Shown piece after piece: positions 51,385-58,250 of a stretch of DNA of 58,250 nucleotides (position 1 is the stretch's first letter; the number at the start of each line of letters is the position of its first letter). Origin of the DNA: Cellvibrionaceae bacterium (GTDB taxonomy: Bacteria > Pseudomonadota > Gammaproteobacteria > Pseudomonadales > Cellvibrionaceae). Made by a program: the position numbers and the translations under genes. Under the pieces are notes generated by a model. The model saw only the letters and a program-made list of their open reading frames with translations, was not told the origin of the DNA and searched no databases. The stretch covers positions 1 to 58,250 of the forward strand of contig JANPZW010000007.1 of NCBI GenBank assembly GCA_024707385.1, written 5' to 3'.

Positions 51385-51591
51385 ATGATGTCATACGCAG
51401 AATCCTTATATCTTTTCTACGCCCTAAGGCCTTATTCAGGCTCTTCGCACTTATATCCGTTCATCTTCGCCCTGCGGAATCGATTATTCGATACCGCTGC
51501 ATTGTTGCGTCTCAAATTTTGGGTGCGCCCACTTTCGGCAGCGTTGCTGGGGCTATTTCTCGTTCTGGAGAAACATAAATGCATCCATTGA
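51385..51591 (+). CDS. Possible leader ORF overlapping the nhaA start
   Basis: 68 codons (M-M-S-Y-A-E-S-L-Y) between the structured leader and nhaA; its stop lies 13 bases inside nhaA. No clear ribosome site. It may be chance, or a translated leader coupling to nhaA. Weak. Confidence 0.2.
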   Translation: MMSYAESLYLFYALRPYSGSSHLYPFIFALRNRLFDTAALLRLKFWVRPLSAALLGLFLVLEKHKCIH

Positions 51592-52853
51592 ATCCAGTTA
51601 ATTCAATTATGCGCATGTCCGCGCTGAAAAAATTTCTCGCCAGCGAGGCTGCCGGCGGTGTTCTTTTGATGATTGCTGCCGCATTGGCGATTTTGGTGGC
51701 AAATAGTCAATTTTCAGGCGGATATTTTTCTCTGATGCACTTAGTCACGGGTCCAATAATCAGCGATAAGCTCGGGCCTATGACAGTTCATCTGTGGATA
51801 AATGACGGTTTAATGGTGATTTTCTTTCTTCTTGTGGGGCTTGAGATAAAGCGCCAATTGGTTGACGGTCGGTTGTCCACTTGGGAACAGCGGCGCTTGC
51901 CTGTTTTGCCAGCATTAATGGGGATGGCTGTCCCGGGGGTGATCTATCTGATGCTCACCCAAGGCCAGACAGAATTGTCGAACGGTTGGGCGATACCAAC
52001 CGCCACGGACATTGCGTTTGCTGTTGGTGCTCTCGCCTTGCTCGGTCGCCACGCGCCTTTATCGCTGAAATTATTGCTGGTTTCAGTCGCCATTATTGAT
52101 GATATGGGAGCGGTGGCGATTATCGCGATTTTTTATACGTCGACGATCAATATAGGTGCTTTGGCTGCTGCGGGCTTGATTCTGGCATTTCTCTTTTTGC
52201 TGAATAGGATGCGGGTGCTGAAGCTTTGGCCCTATCTGATTGGTTTGGCATTGCTTTGGTATGTGACCCTGTTGTCGGGCGTCCATGCGACCATCGCTGG
52301 TGTTGTCGGGGCGTTTTTTATTCCTTGTATACCCACGCCCGGAGCGCCGGATGCAGAGGATTCGCCACTTCATAAACTGGAGCACGCCCTTGCGCCCTGG
52401 GTGGGTTTTCTTATTGTTCCCATTTTTGGTTTTGCAAACGCTGGAATTTCTTTTGCGGGTCTTTCAATCGCCGATATTGTTGCACCACTTCCGATTGGCA
52501 TTGCGCTCGGATTATTTTTGGGTAAACAAATAGGTGTGTTCGGCGGGATTTGGCTGGCGGTTAAAGTAGGGCTGGCGGAAAAGCCGCGAGGGGCAACATG
52601 GTTGCAGATCTACGCGGTCGCCATGCTGTGCGGAATTGGATTTACGATGAGTTTGTTTATCAGCAGCCTGGCTTTCCCGCAAGCTCCGAATTTGGCTGAA
52701 GAGGCTAAAATCGGCATTATTTTTGGCTCTCTGTTTTCGGCAGTTATTGCTTGTGCGATTTTGCGTTTTGCCCCGAAGGCCAGAGATCATGAAATGGAAA
52801 TCGAGCTCCAGCGTGCAGAGATACGGGTGGATGGCGACGTAAGGTGTGTTTAG
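51579..52853 (+). CDS. nhaA: Na+/H+ antiporter NhaA
   Basis: Electrogenic Na+(Li+)/2H+ exchanger of the inner membrane. About 12 membrane segments; the paired catalytic aspartates are in V-S-V-A-I-I-D-D-M-G-A, with A-T-D-I-A-F-A-V-G-A-L-A-L-L-G earlier. GGAG stands before ATG 51579. Length 424 is slightly above E. coli NhaA (388), with a hydrophilic tail. Confidence 0.95.
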   Translation: MHPLNPVNSIMRMSALKKFLASEAAGGVLLMIAAALAILVANSQFSGGYFSLMHLVTGPIISDKLGPMTVHLWINDGLMVIFFLLVGLEIKRQLVDGRLSTWEQRRLPVLPALMGMAVPGVIYLMLTQGQTELSNGWAIPTATDIAFAVGALALLGRHAPLSLKLLLVSVAIIDDMGAVAIIAIFYTSTINIGALAAAGLILAFLFLLNRMRVLKLWPYLIGLALLWYVTLLSGVHATIAGVVGAFFIPCIPTPGAPDAEDSPLHKLEHALAPWVGFLIVPIFGFANAGISFAGLSIADIVAPLPIGIALGLFLGKQIGVFGGIWLAVKVGLAEKPRGATWLQIYAVAMLCGIGFTMSLFISSLAFPQAPNLAEEAKIGIIFGSLFSAVIACAILRFAPKARDHEMEIELQRAEIRVDGDVRCV

Positions 52854-52914
52854 GTTGGTAGTTTAAAGTGAATTCGCGGCTGTGTGGAGGATGGTTGAGA
52901 AGGGGTGCCGGAAT

Positions 52915-54153
52915 TCAATCCACCTTCCGACCTTTCCCGCTCTCCGCCCGCTTGCGATTCTCACTCTGTACGTACACCGTATCCGTTGTCGCCATACTGG
53001 CGTGCCCTAGATCTTCCGATACGTCTTTTAAGGCGCGGCCGCGTTCTATTTCCATGCTGGCACCAGTGTGGCGCAGCCAGTGGGTGGAGGCTTCCTGAAG
53101 TTTGCGGGCGGCGTCTTCGCCGACGCGGGTTTTCATTTTGATATAGGCAGAGTCGAAAACTTCCTGCACTAATCGGGTCAGATGGCGTGTAGTCATGCCG
53201 CCTTGGCCGCGCACTTTCTCCACCAGCGGCGATTGTTCGCTGGGGAAGGGGAGAGGAGATAAACCCCGCGCGCTGCGATAGCGTTTTAAATAATCCAGAT
53301 ATTGGGTGGGCACTGTTACATCGCGCAATTTGCGCCCCTTGCCAAAAATTTTCAGCCACCAGTTTTGGTTTTCGTCCTGCCAGAAATGACCCATCACCGG
53401 CGACCATTCGCGGCGTTCTGATAGTTCTGAAATTCGCAAAAACAGGGTTTTCATTGTGGCAATAATAAATAGGCTGCGTTCGTAGTGGGAATCTTCCGCG
53501 GCCATTTCCTGGACCGTTTCCAACACATATTGCCATTGTTCTTCGGACAAACGCCGAACTTCTTTCACCTGCGCATCGGCGATGAAATATCGACAATCGC
53601 CTTTGGCGAGTTGCGCAGGATTGCCGCCGCAAAGTTCTTCGTTCATTAAATATTTATAAAATGCGATCAGTGCGGTAAAAGTGGCGGTAAGGGTTTCCTG
53701 CGAGGGTTTGTATTTCTTTTTATCCGGATTGACGGACGGCTGATTTTTCGGCGTTTTCAGGCGGTAGGGCGCCCATTGGGGATTGCTGCGGAAGAAGCCG
53801 TCCTGCTGGAGAAAACGATCGGCGTTGGCGAGGCTGATCCAATTAACCGGTGGCCGCCAGCAAAAGTCCGCGTAATCCAATAATTGCGGTTTGCGCAATT
53901 CAAAAATTGGCTTATCGCAAAATAAAAACGCCCATAAAAGAAAGCGTTCAACTTCGTTGCGGAAGCGCGTGTAGGTGTGTTCGGATTTATTGCGGCCGAT
54001 ATAGAGCAGAAAATCCCGTCCCCATTGCCAGTGTTGCTGGCGCCAGGGTTGGCCGGATTGGAGGAGGCTTTGCAGCTCGGGATAGTCCTGCAGGCTCATG
54101 GACCGCAGCGCCTCGTAAACAGGGTAGAGCGGCTGCGCGGCAGGGGTGGACAT
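52915..54153 (-). CDS. Tyrosine recombinase / site-specific integrase
   Basis: 412 residues. The N-terminal SAM-like core-binding part is followed by a catalytic domain with Arg in L-R-I-S-E-L, Lys in G-K-G-R-K, H-W-L-R-H, His in L-G-H-A-S and Tyr in T-D-T-V-Y-V, so all catalytic residues are present. It follows purK by 14 bases on the same strand. No phage or integron genes, cargo or attachment repeats are visible nearby. Its sequence is XerC/D-like only in the core. Confidence 0.85.
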   Translation of the reverse strand: MSTPAAQPLYPVYEALRSMSLQDYPELQSLLQSGQPWRQQHWQWGRDFLLYIGRNKSEHTYTRFRNEVERFLLWAFLFCDKPIFELRKPQLLDYADFCWRPPVNWISLANADRFLQQDGFFRSNPQWAPYRLKTPKNQPSVNPDKKKYKPSQETLTATFTALIAFYKYLMNEELCGGNPAQLAKGDCRYFIADAQVKEVRRLSEEQWQYVLETVQEMAAEDSHYERSLFIIATMKTLFLRISELSERREWSPVMGHFWQDENQNWWLKIFGKGRKLRDVTVPTQYLDYLKRYRSARGLSPLPFPSEQSPLVEKVRGQGGMTTRHLTRLVQEVFDSAYIKMKTRVGEDAARKLQEASTHWLRHTGASMEIERGRALKDVSEDLGHASMATTDTVYVQSENRKRAESGKGRKVD

Positions 54154-54167
54154 GAGCCTGGGACCTT

Positions 54168-55331
54168 TTATTTGGTCTGCGTTTCGCCGTAAAGCTGTTC
54201 GTCCTGTGCGGCGAGCAGGGTTTGCAGCGTCGCGAGATCCTCATGGGCGATATTGATGTGGCCGAGTTTACGTCCTGGGCGATCAGTTTTGTTGTACCAA
54301 TGGAAGGTGCCGGCGTCACTCAGCCAGCTTGGTCCAGGATGGCGCGGCTGGTGTTTGGTGAGATCACGCGAACCGAGAATATTCACCATGCCTTTAGGGC
54401 CGTTCGGCTGAGTATTTCCCAGCGGCCAATCCATAATGGCCCGCAGATGATTTTCGAATTGGCTGCAAATTCCCGCATCCATAGTCCAGTGGCCGCTGTT
54501 GTGTACACGCGGTGCCAATTCATTCACCAGCAAATCGTCGCCGCAGACAAAACATTCCATCGCCAGCACGCCGACATAATTTAATTCGGCGAACAGGCGC
54601 TGCATATAATCCTGTGCATTGCGTTCGGTGTCGGCACCCAGATTTGGTGCGGGTGCTATTGAACGAATCAAAATGCCGCGGCGATGCAGATTTTCCGTCA
54701 GAGGATAAAACACGGTTTCGCCGGATGCAGAACGCGCGCCGATTAAGGACGCTTCACGGTCGAACCGCACGTGTTTTTCGACAACCCACGGACCAGCCGG
54801 ACTTTCGCGCTCAAAACTTTCCAGATCGGCGACGGAGTGAATTTGCCACTGGTTTTTGCCGTCGTAACCGGATTCCACGGCTTTAATAAACAGAGGTAAA
54901 CCGAATTCCGCATAAGCAGCGCGAACATCGGCAAAGGTGCTCGCCACTTTGAAGCTGGCAGTGGGAATGGACAGACGGCTGAGTAATTGTTTTTCCCGCG
55001 CGCGGTGTTGGGTTTGATAAACCGAATCCGGGTTTGGATGAACGGCGGTGAATTGAGCGAGGCCGCGCAATAAATCCACGGGCACGGCTTCTTTTTCCAC
55101 GGTGATCACCTGGGGGCGGCCCAGGGCGTTGAAAAGATCGTGAAATGCGGCTTCAGAACCGTCGTTCAACAATTCGCCCAGATCCCACACGACTTTTTCG
55201 CCCAGATTGTCCACGCATTGTGTGGATTCGTCCGGCTCGACCAGGAAACTGAATTGAAGACCCAGTCGCAAGCCATTCAGCGCCATCATGCGGGCCAATT
55301 GGCCGCCGCCGATCACCGCAACGCGCATCAT
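54168..55331 (-). CDS. purK: N5-carboxyaminoimidazole ribonucleotide synthase PurK
   Basis: ATP-grasp enzyme converting AIR to N5-CAIR in purine synthesis. I-G-G-G-Q-L-A-R-M near the start, then [13 protein letters not shown] and [14 protein letters not shown]. 387 residues. Overlaps purE by 4 bases. Confidence 0.95.
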   Translation of the reverse strand: MMRVAVIGGGQLARMMALNGLRLGLQFSFLVEPDESTQCVDNLGEKVVWDLGELLNDGSEAAFHDLFNALGRPQVITVEKEAVPVDLLRGLAQFTAVHPNPDSVYQTQHRAREKQLLSRLSIPTASFKVASTFADVRAAYAEFGLPLFIKAVESGYDGKNQWQIHSVADLESFERESPAGPWVVEKHVRFDREASLIGARSASGETVFYPLTENLHRRGILIRSIAPAPNLGADTERNAQDYMQRLFAELNYVGVLAMECFVCGDDLLVNELAPRVHNSGHWTMDAGICSQFENHLRAIMDWPLGNTQPNGPKGMVNILGSRDLTKHQPRHPGPSWLSDAGTFHWYNKTDRPGRKLGHINIAHEDLATLQTLLAAQDEQLYGETQTK

Positions 55332-55834
55332 TCTACCTCCACCGGCACGTCACTGGTCTGGCGCGCGCGCCAGTCGCGCAAACGGGCGGCCAGATCGGCA
55401 TCGCTCAGCGCAAGGATTTGCGTCGCTATCAAGCCCGCATTAAAGGCGCCGGCACCGCCGATAGCCTGGGTCGCCACAGCGACGCCGCGCGGCATCTGCA
55501 CGATGGAAAGCAGACTGTCCATGCCGTTCAAGGCATGGCTGGATACCGGAACCGCAACCACCGGCAACTCGGTCATGGAGGCCGTCATACCAGGCAAATG
55601 CGCCGCGCCGCCAGCACCGGCGATAATCACTTTGTAGCCAGCTGCCGCAGCACCAGTTGCAAATGAAACCAAGCGGTCCGGCGTGCGATGAGCAGAAACC
55701 ACCATGGCCTTGTAGGCGATGTTGAATTGATCCAGAACACCCGCAGCTTCGCGCATGGTCGGCCAGTCAGAGCGCGACCCCATGATAATCGCCACCGGCA
55801 CATTACCGTCCGGTGATTGGTCAGTGTTGTTCAT
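55328..55834 (-). CDS. purE: N5-CAIR mutase PurE
   Basis: Converts N5-CAIR to [16 protein letters not shown] near residue 17, S-A-H-R-T-P and [11 protein letters not shown]. 168 residues. First gene of the purEK-integrase unit. Confidence 0.95.
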   Translation of the reverse strand: MNNTDQSPDGNVPVAIIMGSRSDWPTMREAAGVLDQFNIAYKAMVVSAHRTPDRLVSFATGAAAAGYKVIIAGAGGAAHLPGMTASMTELPVVAVPVSSHALNGMDSLLSIVQMPRGVAVATQAIGGAGAFNAGLIATQILALSDADLAARLRDWRARQTSDVPVEVE

Positions 55835-56298
55835 TCGTATCTCGTAAGGTTGAAATGTCGCGGTTATGGTGGCTCAGGCGTGAATCTGTGGTTTGAGCAC
55901 CAAAGAGCGCGGCATTATACACGCGCTGAACGGCAATTAGGATTAGTCCAATACTAAACAGTATTGGACATAGCAAAAGGTCGCTTGTGCATACGATATT
56001 TGAAACTTGATCCGCGAATTAAGGCTTTTCAATACCTTGCCCAGGTTAATCTTCTGATGTATTGCCGTTGCTGGGGATGAGGGTCGGCCGTCATTCTGGA
56101 AAAATTCGCCAAATATGAGATAGCCTATTGTTTTTAATGGAAAAAATGTCTGAACTTGGTTCCGCTGCGAATCTAGTTCAGATCGCTACCGACTGGTGAG
56201 CCTCTTCGTCGTAAACAGCAAAGGGTCTGCGGCATGCCTGAGGCGACGAGTGAGCAAATACCGTTCTGAGCGTGACAGCAGCAGTGCCTCCATTTTCT
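55835..56298. other. Intergenic region between KfrA-like gene and purE
   Basis: 464 bases without an ORF of note. It contains a perfect hairpin at 55946-55969 (next entry). No recognisable PurR box, tRNA or attachment repeat. Confidence 0.6.
55946..55969. repeat. Perfect 10-bp inverted repeat upstream of purE
   Basis: GTCCAATACT pairs with AGTATTGGAC around AAAC. No T-run follows on either side, so it is not a classical terminator. It lies about 112 bases upstream of purE and could be an operator or an RNA element. Confidence 0.65.
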
Positions 56299-57303
56299 TT
56301 ACCTACCGCGCCTCCGGCGGCTTCTTTTTTCTTCCATTAAACGATTCATCATGTCCGTCTTAACTGCAATTTCCGCTTCCAGCTTGCCAATTGATACCGA
56401 CGCTTCTGCCTTCCAGGTTTGCAGTTCTTCATTCAGCTTTTTAACTTTATTCAATTCCTCTGATTGAGCTTTGAACTCAGAAAGTTGAGTTTTGAGTGAG
56501 TCAGCCTCTTTTGTTCTGGATTCCAGGCTCGCGGTAAGTTTGCGCTGCTCCGTTTCCAGATTTGCGGCTGTTTTCTGCGCGGCACCAAGCTCGGCGGCCA
56601 GTCGGCCATTATCCTTGTTTAGCTGCGTGATATCCGATTGTTTAACTGAAAGAGTTTGATTCAAAGCGCGAATTTCAGCTTGAAGCTGCTGGTTGTGTTG
56701 CTCATGCTTGCGTTGATCCTGGTCACGCTGTTCTTTTACCGACTGGCGATAATGCTCCATTGCCTCTCGACTATGGCGATGCTTCTCTTCCAGCGACTCG
56801 ATTTGGGTTTGTTTTTCAGCTAAAAGCTCCCGAAGTTTTTCTTCGGTTTGGATGGCTTTGGCTTCTTTTACTGTTAACGCTTCTTCGGAGGCCTTGCTCT
56901 TCTCAAGATCCCCCAGTGCGTTTTGTAACTCATGCGCAGTTTCTGCGAGCGTTTTATTGATATTGGTTAGTGAGGTTTCGAGTTCTTGAATTCGGCTTGT
57001 AAGCGACTGCACTTGATCCTGATGTTTGGTATGGCTTTCATCAATTGCGGCTTGTGCTTCCTGCCTCAGTACTGAGGCTAGACGCCCAACGAGCTCCTTT
57101 ATCGGTTGACTAATCAATGCCTCGTCATCCAGGCGAGCCGAAGCCTCCTCCTCAATCTCGCGTAGATATCGATGGATCGTCGACCTGGAGCCGGTATTAC
57201 CAAGCGCTACGCGGATAGCGTCGATGGAGGGGTTTTCGCCCTGCCTGATCAGGGTTTCGCGCGCTCTGGATACTAAAGCTTTGTTGATGCCGCCTCTTGC
57301 CAT
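56299..57303 (-). CDS. KfrA-type DNA-binding coiled-coil protein
   Basis: 334 residues. An N-terminal KfrA_N-like DNA-binding domain (N-P-S-I-D-A-I-R-V-A-L-G-N-T-G-S-R-S-T-I-H-R-Y-L) is followed by an uninterrupted coiled coil at about 60-320 and a basic tail (R-S-R-R-R-R-G-R). KfrA proteins bind their own promoter and structure plasmid DNA; chromosomal relatives occur near integrases. No plasmid replication genes are nearby. GAGAGGCGG precedes the ATG. Confidence 0.85.
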   Translation of the reverse strand: MARGGINKALVSRARETLIRQGENPSIDAIRVALGNTGSRSTIHRYLREIEEEASARLDDEALISQPIKELVGRLASVLRQEAQAAIDESHTKHQDQVQSLTSRIQELETSLTNINKTLAETAHELQNALGDLEKSKASEEALTVKEAKAIQTEEKLRELLAEKQTQIESLEEKHRHSREAMEHYRQSVKEQRDQDQRKHEQHNQQLQAEIRALNQTLSVKQSDITQLNKDNGRLAAELGAAQKTAANLETEQRKLTASLESRTKEADSLKTQLSEFKAQSEELNKVKKLNEELQTWKAEASVSIGKLEAEIAVKTDMMNRLMEEKRSRRRRGR

Positions 57304-57708
57304 GATCCGCCTCTCAATGTATTTCGTACTGTATTACATACCATGTATATACATACTATTCTAGATCGATTTACTCTTAGTGGGTAGTGTAAAATAGCAT
57401 TAAATAATCAAGAGTTATCTAATGTTATCGGCGAATATGGAGAAAATGATAGCGCTGACTAGTATGAATCGACGATATCCGGTGACGCGAGGGGTGTTGT
57501 ATATGCGGCGGATCAAAAAGGAGGGGGGTTGCCGCAGGATCTCACTGTGAGCTCCGAAAACTCAGAAGGCGGACTCAAAAACGGGAAACCATGCCGACGA
57601 TTGCTTGCCCGTGATCCGCCATTCGAGGCTCCTTCCACCGCCGCCAGTGCGGCCAAACGTTAGCGCAGGCTGAAGGCTATCCCGCGCGCGGCCGGTTTAT
57701 GAACCGCT
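57304..57708. other. Intergenic region upstream of the KfrA-like gene
   Basis: 405 bases. It holds the operator-like palindrome at 57343-57354 and otherwise no supported gene; a 43-codon frame from 57421 is unremarkable. Confidence 0.55.
57343..57354. promoter_or_regulatory. Palindrome upstream of the KfrA-like gene
   Basis: ATGTATATACAT is perfectly symmetric, 40 bases before the ATG, in an AT-rich stretch with related halves (GTATTACATAC). KfrA-type proteins repress their own promoters, so this is a plausible self-operator. Confidence 0.45.
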
Positions 57709-58250
57709 TTACCTCTTCATCTTAAGGATGCGCGAGACCAACTGTTTAAAGTGTTGCCCCAGTTTGTCCTCTGCCACTTCAATGAGTCGAGGGTCTGGAA
57801 ACACGGAATCAGGCTCCGAATTAGAGGCAAACAAAATGGTATTGGCGGGGTTTGCGCTCCAATACACCGTTGGGAACGTTTCGTTTAGCATTTCGAAGAA
57901 CGACCCACGATCATCAGGAAGGCGGTGCAAATTAATCACAAGCCATCCCCGATGCGTCAGAATTCGAGAACACTGCTCGAGAAAAGGACGTTGTACCTGG
58001 TTTTCGACCATATGGTAGGCATCATACATATCCGAAAAAATAATATCCGCCGAGTTGCTTCTCCACTGGTCGATGGAGTCCAGCGCATTGTTGACAGTTA
58101 TTTCAACCCGGCCATCCAGCGGGATGTGAAAATATTCAATGGCTACATCCACCACTTTTTTTCTGAGCTCGACAATATTGAAAATGCACCCCGGCAACAT
58201 GTAATGAAGTGACCGCAGCAAGCTGCCTCCCCCGAGGCCCAATAATACAA
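57709..58250 (-). CDS. Spermidine-synthase-like methyltransferase-fold protein (5' end outside window)
   Basis: The first visible codons read V-L-L-G-L-G-G-G-S-L, the nucleotide-binding loop of the spermidine synthase fold, followed by V-E-L-R-K-K-V-V-D-V-A and D-I-I-F-S-D-M-Y-D-A. The frame remains open at the window edge, so the N-terminus is missing. Stand-alone members without the full polyamine-site are common; a true aminopropyltransferase role is not shown. Confidence 0.8.
   Translation of the reverse strand, partial: VLLGLGGGSLLRSLHYMLPGCIFNIVELRKKVVDVAIEYFHIPLDGRVEITVNNALDSIDQWRSNSADIIFSDMYDAYHMVENQVQRPFLEQCSRILTHRGWLVINLHRLPDDRGSFFEMLNETFPTVYWSANPANTILFASNSEPDSVFPDPRLIEVAEDKLGQHFKQLVSRILKMKR

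Noticed and set aside
52915..54153. Prophage or integron around the recombinase
   Set aside because: No phage structural genes, cassette array or attachment repeats seen on either side.
57421..57549. Short ORF starting M-L-S-A-N-M-E-K-M
   Set aside because: About 43 codons, no clear ribosome site, no recognisable features.

Overview
The window most likely comes from a gammaproteobacterium of the Cellvibrionaceae (Cellvibrio/Saccharophagus type). Pointers are a secreted GH5 glycanase with a 37-residue poly-serine linker and a CBM6-like domain, several TonB-dependent receptors with their own TonB-ExbB-ExbD set, a canonical mlaFEDCB operon, CueR/CopA copper control and purEK. The genus is inference; no rRNA or tRNA gene is visible.

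Layout. (1) Positions 1-13156 are a giant inverted repeat. The left arm (1-6512) is an indel-ridden mirror of the right arm (6599-13156), joined by an 86-base unpaired spacer in the 3' part of a P-type ATPase gene. The right arm carries the readable versions: a truncated P2-type cation ATPase, a TerB/DnaJ co-chaperone, cueR, copA and a cupredoxin. The left arm starts exactly at base 1 and is probably an assembly or fold-back-read artefact. (2) 13111-19374 is a tight minus-strand signalling operon: TonB-dependent receptor, YfiR-like periplasmic protein, CHASE8-like/HAMP histidine kinase, Rcp1-like response regulator, and a REC-GGDEF-EAL protein with degenerate active sites. (3) 19710-23568 holds an acidic small protein, an MgtC/DUF4010 membrane protein, a haem oxygenase, PncC with a small membrane protein, and a DUF411 protein. 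(4) 23638-26902 is mlaFEDCB (phospholipid trafficking). (5) 26991-28701 is a CsgG/DUF4810/DUF799 lipoprotein trio. (6) 28772-30245 is modAB without modC. (7) 30388-32228 is tonB-exbB-exbD, followed by a divergent subtilase-like protein, ferredoxin-NADP reductase and an outer-membrane barrel protein. (8) 36224-42518 holds a zinc-type TonB receptor with a palindromic operator, the GH5 glycanase, a degenerate tandem repeat, a CDF efflux protein and ApbE. (9) 42647-46062 is a sugar-modification cluster (Gfo/Idh/MocA oxidoreductase, glycosyltransferase, TIGR04290-type methyltransferase). (10) 46696-50748 has an OmpA-family protein and a 19-repeat thrombospondin type 3 protein. (11) 51279-52853 is nhaA behind a structured leader that may be a cation riboswitch. 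(12) 52915-58250 has a tyrosine recombinase abutting purK-purE, a KfrA-like DNA-binding protein and the end of a spermidine-synthase-like gene.

A strong technical signal runs through the window. At least a dozen conserved genes (EAL protein, MgtC, haem oxygenase, mlaE, modA, tonB, zinc receptor, CDF, apbE, ompA, TSP3 protein, ATPase) are each broken by one or two single-base length changes, mostly in homopolymer runs, and read through cleanly when these are corrected. I treat them as intact genes with probable sequencing errors, give corrected boundaries, and flag each site.

The most interesting biological leads are the outer-membrane-to-c-di-GMP operon ending in a probably non-catalytic GGDEF-EAL protein, the structured leader of nhaA, the seven-unit degenerate repeat upstream of the CDF gene, the perfect palindrome over the zinc-receptor promoter, and a subtilase with a Glu in place of the catalytic Asp.
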